From Bacteroidota bacterium (GTDB lineage: Bacteria; Bacteroidota; Bacteroidia; UKL13-3): DNA of 45,697 nt. The stretch is taken from positions 1 to 45,697 of the forward strand of contig JAUXUD010000092.1 of the NCBI GenBank assembly GCA_030680835.1. The letters run 5' to 3'. Below the pieces are notes generated by a model that did not search any database, was not told where the DNA came from, and saw only the letters and a program-made list of their open reading frames with translations. The position numbers and the translations under genes were made by a program. Below are positions 8,255-16,072 of the stretch, one piece after another; position 1 is the stretch's first letter, and each line of letters starts with the position of its first letter.

Positions 8255-9001
8255 TTGCTACGCAGGCTGTTAACACACATTAAACCCCGAACGGCCGAAC
8301 AGCGGGCACTCGGGCTTAAAATAAAAGCCATTACCGGTTTTTTGCCGCATAACTTAATTTGCTATGAACAGGCACTGCGTCACCATTCGGTTTCAAAAAC
8401 CATTCACAATAATGGTTCAAAAGACAGTAACGAGCGCCTGGAGTTTTTAGGAGATGCCGTTTTGAACGCAATAGTAGCAGAATATTTATTTAAAAAATAC
8501 CCCTTTAAAGATGAAGGGTTTTTAACCCAGTTGCGTTCAAAAATTGTGAGCCGCGAAAGTTTAAATGAGCTGGCCATAAAAATTCAACTGAACAAACTGG
8601 TTGAATATGACCGGAAAGCCCTGCAAAACATAAATTTACGAAACAGTATTTTTGGCAATGCACTCGAAGCTTTTTTGGGAGCCGTATTTATTGATGGCGG
8701 TTTTGATACCTGCAAGAAATTTATCGCTACAAAATTACTGCGATACCATATTGATGTTGACAAGCTGCAAATAACAGAAACAAACTTTAAAGGCCGTTTA
8801 ATTGAATTTGGCCAAAAAAATGCAAAAACAATTGAGTTTGAGGTAGGTGAACAAATTGACGGGAAAAATAAAATTTACACCATCAAGGTAATCATCGATG
8901 GTAAAGATTGCGGCCAGGCCCAGCATATCAGCAAGAAAAAAGCTGAACAAATGGCAGCGCAAAAGGCTTTCGAGCAAATGGATATTATTCCAAGCGAATA
9001 A
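8255..9001 (+). CDS. rnc: Ribonuclease III
   Basis: Cleaves double-stranded RNA in rRNA and mRNA processing. The RNase III signature ERLEFLGDAVLNAIVAEYLF lies near residues 61-80, and the second acidic cluster FGNALEAFLGAVFIDGG near 130 supplies the other metal ligands. A dsRNA-binding domain occupies the C-terminal 70 residues (FKGRLIEFGQKN, then KDCGQAQHISKKKAEQMAAQKA). Total length is 248 aa. The start is TTG at 8255: a stop lies at 8246-8248 in frame, and no ATG or GTG precedes the conserved N-terminus. Translational coupling to fabF (2-base gap) could compensate for the weak start. The 3' end overlaps the convergent truA by 17 bp. Confidence 0.95.
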   Translation: MLRRLLTHIKPRTAEQRALGLKIKAITGFLPHNLICYEQALRHHSVSKTIHNNGSKDSNERLEFLGDAVLNAIVAEYLFKKYPFKDEGFLTQLRSKIVSRESLNELAIKIQLNKLVEYDRKALQNINLRNSIFGNALEAFLGAVFIDGGFDTCKKFIATKLLRYHIDVDKLQITETNFKGRLIEFGQKNAKTIEFEVGEQIDGKNKIYTIKVIIDGKDCGQAQHISKKKAEQMAAQKAFEQMDIIPSE

Positions 9002-9731
9002 AATCATACCCAAGCCCGGTTAAAAACAAACCCTGGGCCGGTACACTAAAACCTGCCTCACTCCTGCTTTTACTTTCCAATATCCTTACAAATTGAGCTT
9101 CATTAATTTTATGGTAGCCAATATCCAATAAAGTTCCCACAATGGCCCGCACCATATTACGCAAAAAACGATCTGCCCTGATGGTAAAAACCAGCATATG
9201 ATCAGCCCGAAATTCCCAGTTAGCAGTAGAAATTTTGCAATTAAAAGTTTTTACATCGGTATGAACTTTACTAAAACACTCAAAATCGGTATGGTTCAAT
9301 AATAATTGTGCAGCGCTGTTCATGGCTTCAACATCCAGTGGTTTTGTGAATAATGCACTTAATTCAAAAAGAAAAGGATTTGGTTTTGTACTGATCCAAT
9401 ACTCATATTCACGATAAGTTGCAGAAAAACGTGCATGTTGTTCGGGCTGAACCGAAAAAATAGTATGAATAACAATGTCTTTTGGCAGCATGGCATTTAA
9501 TTGCATGCAAACTTTTTCAGGTTCAAAAATATTTTCAGTGTCAAAATGCGCATAAAATTGTTTGGCATGCACACCCGTATCCGTCCTTCCGCAACCCAGC
9601 AATTCCACCTCGGGTTTTATTAACAGAGCCAGTTTGTTTTCTATTTCGGTTTGAACACTATGCGCATTGAGCTGCTTTTGCCAGCCATGATAGTTTTTGC
9701 CATTGTATGCCAATTGAATAAAATAACGCAT
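8985..9731 (-). CDS. truA: tRNA pseudouridine synthase A
   Basis: Isomerises uridines 38-40 in the tRNA anticodon stem. The catalytic Asp sits in GCGRTDTGVHAKQF near residue 54. Other family landmarks are YNGKNYHGWQKQ at the N-terminus, FSATYREYEYWI, FECFSKVHTDVKTFNC and DRFLRNMVRAIVGTLLDIG. I selected ATG 9731 (MRYFIQLAYNG, 248 aa), the usual family start. The longer frame to 9842 adds 37 residues without similarity. A promoter-like TATCTTCG ends 4 bases before this ATG, supporting it and suggesting a nearly leaderless mRNA. The 3' end overlaps rnc. Confidence 0.96.
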   Translation of the reverse strand: MRYFIQLAYNGKNYHGWQKQLNAHSVQTEIENKLALLIKPEVELLGCGRTDTGVHAKQFYAHFDTENIFEPEKVCMQLNAMLPKDIVIHTIFSVQPEQHARFSATYREYEYWISTKPNPFLFELSALFTKPLDVEAMNSAAQLLLNHTDFECFSKVHTDVKTFNCKISTANWEFRADHMLVFTIRADRFLRNMVRAIVGTLLDIGYHKINEAQFVRILESKSRSEAGFSVPAQGLFLTGLGYDFIRLE

Positions 9732-9735
9732 GGGG

Positions 9736-9743
9736 CGAAGATA
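9736..9743 (-). promoter_or_regulatory. -7 element of truA (leaderless arrangement)
   Basis: On the minus strand TATCTTCG (one mismatch to TAnnTTTG) is followed by CCCC and then ATG. Transcription starting about 4-7 bases after the -7 element would begin at the start codon. The same layout is used by the divergent CoA-transferase gene. Confidence 0.45.
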
Positions 9744-9870
9744 GTAAGGTTTTATGAATGCCTGTTTCACATAAAATATTTTAATTCTGCACTTATTATT
9801 ATCAGGTTTATTTTTGATATATCTCAGAATTAAATATGTCATTAGACATTTAAAAAAATGAGGGTCTGCT

Positions 9871-9878
9871 TATATTTG
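9871..9878 (+). promoter_or_regulatory. -7 element of the CoA-transferase gene (leaderless arrangement)
   Basis: TATATTTG matches the Bacteroidota -7 consensus TAnnTTTG exactly and is followed by CCCC and ATG at 9883. The expected transcription start falls on or within a few bases of the ATG. No strong -33 TTTG was seen upstream, where the sequence is A-rich. Confidence 0.55.
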
Positions 9879-9882
9879 CCCC

Positions 9883-11163
9883 ATGCATAAAGTTACCAAA
9901 TTTGTATCGGCTGAAGAGGCTGTAAAACATATAAAATCGAACCATCGGGTATTTGTACACGGCAGTGCGGCAACACCCACTGTAATATTAAAGGCACTGA
10001 TTGAACGCAAAGAAGAGCTGAAAAATGTGGAATTGGTGAGTATCAGTCTCATTGGTTTTGATTTAAATGAGGAAAACCTTGCCGGACATTTTTTTATTAA
10101 TTCTTTTTTTGTTTCCGAATCGGTAAGGGTGGCTGTTAATACCAATCGTGGAGATTATATTCCGGTTTTTTTAAGTGAAATTCCAAGTTTGTTCAGAAAC
10201 GGATTTTTACCTCTTGATGTTGCCATTCTGCATGTTTCGGTACCCGATAAGCATGGTTACGTAAGTTTGGGAACTTCTGTTGATGTGGCCCGTGCTGCTT
10301 CTCAGCAATCACGTACAATTATCGCACAAATTAATCCCAATATGCCCAGAACCCATGGCGATGCATTTTTACATATGAGCAGGATTGACTACGCGGTGTA
10401 CGTGAATGAGCCTTTACCGGAAGTAAGTTATGCAGAGGGTACCAGTGAGGTGAGTGAGCAAATTGGAAAAAATGTAGCTGCCCTGGTTGATGATGGGGCG
10501 ACGCTTCAATTGGGAATTGGCAATATTCCTGACAATGTGCTTCATAACCTCAGTTCGCACCGGAATCTGGGCCTGCACTCTGAAATGTTTTCTGATGGAG
10601 TTATCCCTTTGATTGAAAGTGGGGTCATCAATAACCGGATGAAAAAGTTGGTTCAGGGTTATTGTGTAAGTGGTTTTTTATTGGGTACCCGTAAATTATA
10701 TGATTTTGTTGATGACAACCCCATTGTAAAATGCATGGATATCAGTTATGTGAACGATCCCAGGGTTTTGAGTCAGAATCCAAAAGTAACGGCCATAAAT
10801 TCTGCCATAGAAATTGATTTAACCGGACAGGTATGTGCCGATTCTATTGGAACCTATCAGTATTCAGGAATTGGAGGGCAAATGGATTTCATCAGGGGTG
10901 CGGCATTATCTGAAGGAGGAAAGCCCATTATAGCCCTGCCTTCGAGAACGGTAAAAGGAATATCGCGCATTACGCCTTACTTAAAACAGGGCGCAGGTGT
11001 GGTAACTACCCGCGGACATATTCATTGGGTTGTAACCGAATATGGTGCGGTAAATTTATATGGCAAAAACATGGAGCAAAGGGCCGAATTGCTCATTTCA
11101 ATTGCACATCCGGATGAACGGGAATTATTACAGAAAGCAGCCTTCGAAAGGTTTATGAGATAG
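9883..11163 (+). CDS. Acetyl-CoA hydrolase/transferase family protein
   Basis: A class I CoA-transferase related to acetyl-CoA hydrolase, succinyl-CoA:acetate and 4-hydroxybutyrate CoA-transferases, which move CoA between short-chain carboxylates through a glutamyl-CoA intermediate. The N-terminal domain begins KFVSAEEAVKHIKSNHRVFVHGSAATP. The C-terminal domain carries the likely catalytic Glu near residue 308 in NSAIEIDLTGQV and the glycine-rich GIGGQMDFIRGA loop that binds CoA. Length (426 aa) is typical. Substrate specificity cannot be read from sequence. It is monocistronic, divergent from truA and convergent with the peptidase, with stop codons 11 bases apart. The transcript may be leaderless. 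Confidence 0.92.
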   Translation: MHKVTKFVSAEEAVKHIKSNHRVFVHGSAATPTVILKALIERKEELKNVELVSISLIGFDLNEENLAGHFFINSFFVSESVRVAVNTNRGDYIPVFLSEIPSLFRNGFLPLDVAILHVSVPDKHGYVSLGTSVDVARAASQQSRTIIAQINPNMPRTHGDAFLHMSRIDYAVYVNEPLPEVSYAEGTSEVSEQIGKNVAALVDDGATLQLGIGNIPDNVLHNLSSHRNLGLHSEMFSDGVIPLIESGVINNRMKKLVQGYCVSGFLLGTRKLYDFVDDNPIVKCMDISYVNDPRVLSQNPKVTAINSAIEIDLTGQVCADSIGTYQYSGIGGQMDFIRGAALSEGGKPIIALPSRTVKGISRITPYLKQGAGVVTTRGHIHWVVTEYGAVNLYGKNMEQRAELLISIAHPDERELLQKAAFERFMR

Positions 11164-11179
11164 TAAAACGCGTGTTACT
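11162..11179. terminator. Weak hairpin spanning both stop codons of convergent genes
   Basis: AGTAAAACGCGTGTTACT is an 18-base palindrome with one mismatched pair. It covers most of the 11-base gap and both stop codons and is followed by a T-rich stretch on the plus side. It is AT-rich, so terminator strength is doubtful. Confidence 0.35.
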
Positions 11180-13322
11180 TTATTTCGGTAATACCCAGAT
11201 TCCACATTATAAAGCTATACATATCCGTGGCATCTTCTATAAGCTTGGTGGTGGGTTTACCCGCTCCATGTCCGGCTTTTGTATCAATTCTAATTAACAC
11301 AGGCTTGGCCTCATCAACCGGTTTTGATAATAAGGTTGCAGCAAATTTAAATGAGTGTGCAGGTACAACGCGGTCGTCATGGTCTGCTGTTAAAATCATG
11401 GTGGCCGGATAGTTTACATTGTCTTTAATATTGTGCAAAGGCGAATACTTTATCAAGTAGTCAAACTGTTCTTTTTTATCACTGCTGCCATATTCTACTG
11501 CCCAGCCCCAGCCTATTGTAAACTTGTGATAACGCAACATATCAAGCACACCTACTGCAGGTATCGCCACCTGAAACAATTCAGGCCTTTGGGTCATGCA
11601 GGTTCCCACCAGCAATCCTCCGTTTGAGCCACCATGGATAGCCAGTTTGTTACTTGATGTATATTTTTTGCTGATCAGATATTCGGCAGCTGAAATAAAA
11701 TCATCAAAAACAACCTGCTTGTTGCTGAGCATACCCGCTTTATGCCATTCTTCTCCATACTCACCACCTCCGCGCAAATTGGCAATTGCATATACTCCAC
11801 CCTGTTCCAAAAACATAATTCTCGACACACTGAATGAAGGGGTTAAACTAATATTGAATCCCCCATAACCATATAGTAGTGTTGGGTTATTCCCATCCAA
11901 TATCAATCCCTTTTTGTGTATAATAAACATGGGTATTTTGGTTCCGTCCTTAGCTGGATAAAACACCTGTTTGGTTTCAAAATCAGCCGGATTAAATTTT
12001 GCTTCGCTCGCTGTACTTTTCCAAATTTTAGAAGCCTGACTTTTTAAATCATACAAGTAAATGCTGCCCGGGTCGGTGAATGAAACATAATTGAACGAAA
12101 TCATATTCTCTCCCTTTTTGCTTCCACCGGTTCCTGCGGTTCCAATGCCCGGTAGTTCAATATCTTTAATAAATACGCCTCTATAGGTATAATGTTTCAG
12201 CCGCGAACTTGCATCGCTTAAAAATGTGGCAACCAATTGATTCCCGCCAGCACTCACCACATTTTCAAGCAGGTCTTTGGATTGCGGAATGATATCAATC
12301 CAGTTTTTGGGATCCGGGTTTTTAGGATCAACCGAAACAAGCCGGTAACGCGGGGCATCATAATCTGTTAATGCCAAAATCCGGTCCCCATCATTATTTA
12401 CGATGCCATAATTATTTTTAAATCCTTTAAACAGGGTAGAAAATACTTTTTCATTCCTACTTAAATCCTTTACTAAAATTTCTGACCCTGAGGTTCCTTC
12501 TGAAACATTTATAAACAAAAATCTTTCATCTTCTGACATCGATGCGTTAAAATAGCGCAATGGATGCTTCTTGTCGTCATAAACCAGTTCATCGGTATTT
12601 TGTGGTTTCCCGAGGGTATGGTAATAAATTTTCATAAACTCATTCTGGTTGCTGAAGCCTTTTCCCTGAGCCGGTTCATCATATCTGCTGTAATAAAATC
12701 CGTTGCCACGCCAGTTGGCTCCGCTAAACTTTACCCAATTAATCGTATCTCCGGTTTTTTGTTTGGTATTTACATCCAATACAAAAATCTGGTTCCAGTC
12801 ACTTCCTGAAGTGGCTATTCCCACTGCAGCATAATGATGATCCTTGCTAAATGTTAAACTTGCGAGTGAAATGGTTCCATCATCAGATAATTTATTCGGA
12901 TCAAGAAATATTTCAGCGTTTTCCGTTTTACTTAAATCGTTGGTTCTATATAAAATACTTTGATTTTGCAATCCGTTATTTTTTGAAAAATAATAGTATT
13001 CTCCTTCTTTAAAAGGTGCTGAGTACTTGGGGAAATTCCAAATTTCTGTGAGTCGTTTTTTGATTTGATCACGATACGGAATCTGATCTAAATAATGGTG
13101 TGTACTTTTATTTTGGTCTTTTACCCATTGAATCACTTCACGGGCTGTATCATTCTCAAGCCATCGGTACGGATCTGCTACTTTAGTTCCAAAATAATCA
13201 TCAACTACTGTATCCATGCGGGTTACAGGTGCAGCCAAAACACTTAATTGTTTTTGTTTCATGGGTTTATTATTGCAGGCAAAAACCAATGCAACAACTG
13301 CAAATAAAATAAAATTTTTCAT
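11175..13322 (-). CDS. Prolyl oligopeptidase family serine peptidase (S9A), putative lipoprotein
   Basis: Hydrolyses peptides after proline or related residues. The signal peptide ends VALVFAC (lipidation at Cys16), so it is expected in the periplasm or on a membrane. The S9A N-terminal seven-bladed propeller runs from about 45 (DPYRWLEND) to 420. The hydrolase domain carries nucleophile Ser in GGSNGG near 566, Asp in LTADHDDRVVP near 647 and His in AGHGAG near 683, so the triad is complete. At 715 aa the length is normal. It is probably a single-gene transcript: a promoter with a palindromic -7 element lies 22 bp upstream and sod's terminator stands between it and sod. Confidence 0.95.
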   Translation of the reverse strand: MKNFILFAVVALVFACNNKPMKQKQLSVLAAPVTRMDTVVDDYFGTKVADPYRWLENDTAREVIQWVKDQNKSTHHYLDQIPYRDQIKKRLTEIWNFPKYSAPFKEGEYYYFSKNNGLQNQSILYRTNDLSKTENAEIFLDPNKLSDDGTISLASLTFSKDHHYAAVGIATSGSDWNQIFVLDVNTKQKTGDTINWVKFSGANWRGNGFYYSRYDEPAQGKGFSNQNEFMKIYYHTLGKPQNTDELVYDDKKHPLRYFNASMSEDERFLFINVSEGTSGSEILVKDLSRNEKVFSTLFKGFKNNYGIVNNDGDRILALTDYDAPRYRLVSVDPKNPDPKNWIDIIPQSKDLLENVVSAGGNQLVATFLSDASSRLKHYTYRGVFIKDIELPGIGTAGTGGSKKGENMISFNYVSFTDPGSIYLYDLKSQASKIWKSTASEAKFNPADFETKQVFYPAKDGTKIPMFIIHKKGLILDGNNPTLLYGYGGFNISLTPSFSVSRIMFLEQGGVYAIANLRGGGEYGEEWHKAGMLSNKQVVFDDFISAAEYLISKKYTSSNKLAIHGGSNGGLLVGTCMTQRPELFQVAIPAVGVLDMLRYHKFTIGWGWAVEYGSSDKKEQFDYLIKYSPLHNIKDNVNYPATMILTADHDDRVVPAHSFKFAATLLSKPVDEAKPVLIRIDTKAGHGAGKPTTKLIEDATDMYSFIMWNLGITEIK

Positions 13323-13341
13323 GGGTAAAACTGGATTTAAT

Positions 13342-13372
13342 AATCAAATATATTTGATTTATTTTAATTCAA
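13342..13372 (-). promoter_or_regulatory. Promoter of the prolyl oligopeptidase gene, -7 element inside a palindrome
   Basis: On the minus strand TTG (13372-13370) is followed after 17 bases by TATATTTG (13352-13345), an exact TAnnTTTG -7 element, 22 bp before the ATG. The -7 sits in a perfect 18-bp palindrome, AATCAAATATATTTGATT (13342-13359), which could be a repressor operator. Confidence 0.5.
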
Positions 13373-13403
13373 TCTTTTAATTACATCAACGGAAAAAATT
13401 GAT

Positions 13404-13436
13404 AAAAAAAAGCCTCATCTCAAGTGTGATGAAGCT
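13404..13436 (-). terminator. Rho-independent terminator downstream of sod
   Basis: Read on the minus strand, AGCTTCATC (13436-13428) pairs with GATGAGGCT (13419-13411, one G-U pair), followed by seven Ts. It lies about 190 bp after the sod stop, beyond the inverted repeat at 13486-13623. Confidence 0.75.
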
Positions 13437-13485
13437 ATTAGAGCGTTTTTTAAAATCTTAAAATATATTGGTAATTAGCCGCAGG

Positions 13486-13623
13486 AGTCTGAGCTAGAAT
13501 GTTCTCTGGCAAGGCTTGCGAAGTTCGTAAAAAGCGCTCCCGATAGCTATCGGGATTACTTGTGTAAATGAGCATTTTTACGAATGAGCATAACACCGCC
13601 AGAGGACATTATAGACAGACTCT
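13486..13623. repeat. Large imperfect inverted repeat with a perfect 16-bp core palindrome
   Basis: The core CCCGATAGCTATCGGG lies at 13539-13554. Flanking arms pair imperfectly over about 138 bp. AGTCTGAGCTAGAATGTTCT on the left resembles the reverse complement of the right end (GGACATTATAGACAGACTCT), both arms share TCTGGC/GCCAGA, and TTCGTAAAAA pairs with TTTTTACGAA. The right arm ends inside the sod stop codon. It looks like a small non-autonomous mobile or intergenic repeat, folding to a long hairpin in the sod 3' UTR. No coding potential or target-site duplication was recognised. Confidence 0.65.
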
Positions 13624-14230
13624 AAATAGCCGCTTCGTATCTTCTGCTTACCTCATCCCAGTTAATCACATTCCAAAAGGCATTGATATAATCAGGTCGG
13701 CGGTTTTGGTAATGCAAATAATAGGCATGTTCCCAAACATCCATGCCCAGTATCGGAGTTCCTTTTACTTCGGCTATATCCATCAATGGGTTATCCTGGT
13801 TTGGCGTAGAACATACACATAGCTTTTTGCCGGCATCAACGCAAAGCCAGGCCCAGCCTGATCCAAAGCGGGTAGTTCCAGCCTTGTTAAAGTCTTCTTT
13901 AAATTTATCCCAACCCCCCAGTTCACTGTTAATGGCTTCCATTAATTTGCCTGTTGGCTGTCCGCCTTTATTTGGGCCCATTACCGACCAAAATAAACTG
14001 TGGTTATAATGCCCGCCTCCGTTGTTGCGAACGGGCATGGGATACTTGCTTATTTGTTTGCAAATGTCTTCAATGCTCAATGCTTCGGCATCGCTGCCGG
14101 CTATTGCAGCATTGAGGTTGGTAATATACGCATTGTGGTGTTTGCTATGGTGTATTTCCATAGTGCGTGCATCTATATGCGGCTCGAGGGCAGCATACTC
14201 GTAAGTTAGTTTTGGTAATTCGAATGCCAT
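13622..14230 (-). CDS. sod: Superoxide dismutase (Fe/Mn type)
   Basis: Converts superoxide to oxygen and hydrogen peroxide. All four metal ligands are visible: His27 (MEIHHSKHH), His77 ([11 protein letters not shown]), and Asp164 and His168 ([13 protein letters not shown]). Length is 202 aa with no signal peptide, so it is cytoplasmic. Iron versus manganese use cannot be settled from sequence alone. A promoter-like TATATTCG lies 22 bp upstream of the ATG on the minus strand (14259-14252). The stop codon overlaps the edge of the large inverted repeat, and a terminator follows at 13404-13436. Confidence 0.97.
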   Translation of the reverse strand: MAFELPKLTYEYAALEPHIDARTMEIHHSKHHNAYITNLNAAIAGSDAEALSIEDICKQISKYPMPVRNNGGGHYNHSLFWSVMGPNKGGQPTGKLMEAINSELGGWDKFKEDFNKAGTTRFGSGWAWLCVDAGKKLCVCSTPNQDNPLMDIAEVKGTPILGMDVWEHAYYLHYQNRRPDYINAFWNVINWDEVSRRYEAAI

Positions 14231-14329
14231 AATGTTTTATAATTTGATTTGCGAATATAATTTAAATACTTAAACAAGGGTATCGGACTTTTTGTTTTTT
14301 ACTTTAAACAGAAACTACAAAGCAGGATT

Positions 14330-14779
14330 TTATCTTAGTTTTTTAAAAAAAGATTTCATTAATTCAGCCGATTCATCAGCCATAATTCCATTGAGTATTT
14401 CTGTTTTTGGATGCAATAAATGCCTGCCTTCTCTCATAAATCCTCTTTTTTCATCGCTGGCACCATATATCAATTTACCCATTTGACTCCAATAAATAGC
14501 ACCTGCACACATCACGCAGGGTTCTACCGTAACATAAAGACTGCATTCTGTTAAGTATTTTGCGCCCAAATAATTGGCAGCAGCAGTTATTGCCTGCATT
14601 TCGGCATGCGCGGTTACATCATGCAATAACTCAGTTAAATTGTGTCCTTTACCAATAATCTGGTTTTCACAAACCACAACACATCCAACAGGAATTTCAC
14701 CCATATCATACGCTTTTTGCGCTTCAAGCAAGGCATGTTTCATAAAGTATTCGTCGGTATAAACAGTTATTTCATTCAT
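14330..14779 (-). CDS. tadA: tRNA-specific adenosine deaminase / nucleoside deaminase
   Basis: A cytidine/deoxycytidylate-deaminase-fold enzyme that most likely converts A34 to inosine in tRNA-Arg. The zinc site is intact: HAE near residue 58 (TAHAEMQAI) supplies the His ligand and proton-shuttle Glu, and PCVMCAGAI near 86-91 supplies the two Cys ligands. IPVGCVVV and GKGHNLTE are also typical. I chose ATG 14779 (MNEITVYTDEYFMKHAL, 149 aa); an ATG six codons upstream is possible. Some homologues are guanine deaminases, so a purine-salvage role is the alternative. It is on the same strand as sod with a 99-bp gap. Confidence 0.88.
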   Translation of the reverse strand: MNEITVYTDEYFMKHALLEAQKAYDMGEIPVGCVVVCENQIIGKGHNLTELLHDVTAHAEMQAITAAANYLGAKYLTECSLYVTVEPCVMCAGAIYWSQMGKLIYGASDEKRGFMREGRHLLHPKTEILNGIMADESAELMKSFFKKLR

Positions 14780-14840
14780 TAGGTTCAAATAGACCATTTT
14801 TTATGCATTTTATTGTAATAAATGTATTCAGTCTACAATA

Positions 14841-14860
14841 AAATCCCAAAATTGGGATTT
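14841..14860. promoter_or_regulatory. Perfect hairpin/palindrome between tadA and dinD
   Basis: AAATCCCAAAATTGGGATTT has 9-bp arms around a 2-base centre. It sits in the divergent region 62 bp upstream of tadA and about 190 bp upstream of dinD. It may be an operator. A related TACCC..GGGTA hairpin occurs at 38993-39022. Confidence 0.35.
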
Positions 14861-15017
14861 AGTTTTTACAAATATCTATTACATATACAATCTATTTATT
14901 CCTGATTGTTAATGTTTTATGAATTATAGATTTAAACACAACAAAAATACATATAAATATATTTAACAGTTTATCTGTTTACATACCGTTGGCTTATTTC
15001 TTTCAGTATTTTACAAA

Positions 15018-15025
15018 TACATTTG
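15018..15025 (+). promoter_or_regulatory. -7 element of dinD
   Basis: TACATTTG matches TAnnTTTG exactly and lies 24 bp before the ATG at 15049. It argues against the upstream TTG (14989) being the start, because that codon would precede the promoter. Confidence 0.45.
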
Positions 15026-15048
15026 GAAGTATTTTTAACGTAACGCAA

Positions 15049-15900
15049 ATGAAAAAAGAACAAATTCAACAGTTATTTGAACAATTTGAAAGGGCTTGTT
15101 ATACTGTAAATAATATTGAATGCTGGAGTGCAAGGGAGCTTCAAATTATACTTGGTTATTCGCAATGGCGTAATTTTTATAAGGTGATAGAAAAAGCCTT
15201 AGTTTCCTGCGAAGCCAGTGATATCAATACTTCTGATCATTTTGCTGATGTCAGCAAAACGATCGGAATGCCGAAGGGCGCACAAAAAGAAATTGATGAT
15301 ATTGCCCTTTCGAGATACGCATGTTATTTGGTAGCACAAAATGGTGATCCTGCCAAAACCGAAATTGCTTTTGCACAAACTTATTTTGCAGTTCAAACCA
15401 GAAAACAAGAAATTATTGAACAACGGTTGTTGGATGTGGCAAGAGTAACCGCCAGAGAAAAATTGACAAAATCAGAAAAAAAGTTATCCAGTATAATTTA
15501 TGAACGTGGTGTTGATGAAAAAGGATTTGCAACTATTCGTTCAAAAGGAGATCAAGCCTTATTTGGAGGTTATAACACGCATGATATGAAGAAGAAAATG
15601 AAAGTTCCTGAAAACAGACCACTGGCAGATTTCTTACCAACACTTACTATTAAAGCAAAAGATTTTGCAACTGAACTTACCAGCCATAATGTTAGTGAAA
15701 AGGATCTAAACGGCGAAATTCCTATATTAAAGGAACATGAAGACAATAATGTTGCGGTTAGAAAAATATTGATTAAAAGGGGGGTAAAACCTGAAGAACT
15801 TCCTGCTGCCGAGGATATCAAAAAAGTTCAGCGAAAACTAGCTGGTGAAGACAATAAATTATTAAAGGCTGGAAAAGAAAAAAAGAATTTGAAAAAATAA
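15049..15900 (+). CDS. dinD: DNA damage-inducible protein D homologue
   Basis: This 283-residue protein resembles E. coli DinD, an SOS protein reported to interfere with RecA filaments. Landmarks are the BRO-N-like opening (ECWSARELQIILGYSQWRNFYKVIEKA), the DDIALSRYACYLVAQNGDPAK segment, FAQTYFAVQTRKQE, the central GFATIRSKGDQALFGG, and the late EHEDNNVAVRKILIKRGVKPE region ending in a lysine-rich tail. The start is ATG 15049 (MKKEQIQQLF). dinD is sporadic in Bacteroidota, so horizontal acquisition is plausible, although base composition does not differ obviously from its neighbours. It is monocistronic and flanked by an upstream palindrome and a downstream long stem-loop. No LexA site could be identified with confidence. 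Confidence 0.85.
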   Translation: MKKEQIQQLFEQFERACYTVNNIECWSARELQIILGYSQWRNFYKVIEKALVSCEASDINTSDHFADVSKTIGMPKGAQKEIDDIALSRYACYLVAQNGDPAKTEIAFAQTYFAVQTRKQEIIEQRLLDVARVTAREKLTKSEKKLSSIIYERGVDEKGFATIRSKGDQALFGGYNTHDMKKKMKVPENRPLADFLPTLTIKAKDFATELTSHNVSEKDLNGEIPILKEHEDNNVAVRKILIKRGVKPEELPAAEDIKKVQRKLAGEDNKLLKAGKEKKNLKK

Positions 15901-15970
15901 AAGCTTGCAAATTGCGTTAATCCGGATTCTGGGAATTATGTTTAAAATATTGTTGCAAGCTTTTGTATTT
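15899..15970 (+). terminator. Long stem-loop after dinD, possible terminator
   Basis: AAAAGCTTGCAA (15899-15910, starting in the dinD stop codon) is perfectly complementary to TTGCAAGCTTTT (15953-15964), closing a 42-base loop, and T-rich sequence follows. The long loop makes a simple rho-independent terminator less certain. TATTTTCG at 15966-15973 just after it could be a -7 element for aspS. Confidence 0.45.
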
Positions 15971-16072
15971 TCGCGAATCGGCATTCAATTCAATTTTGAG
16001 TGCAATATTTGCTTGCAATGATATTAGACAAATGGAAATTACCTTGTAAGCTTTTGACTGAAAAGAGATAAT

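Noticed and set aside
9732-9842. 37-residue N-terminal extension of TruA
   Set aside because: No similarity to the family, and the likely promoter falls inside it.
14989-15048. Twenty-residue N-terminal extension of DinD from TTG 14989
   Set aside because: A consensus -7 element lies inside it and the family start matches ATG 15049.
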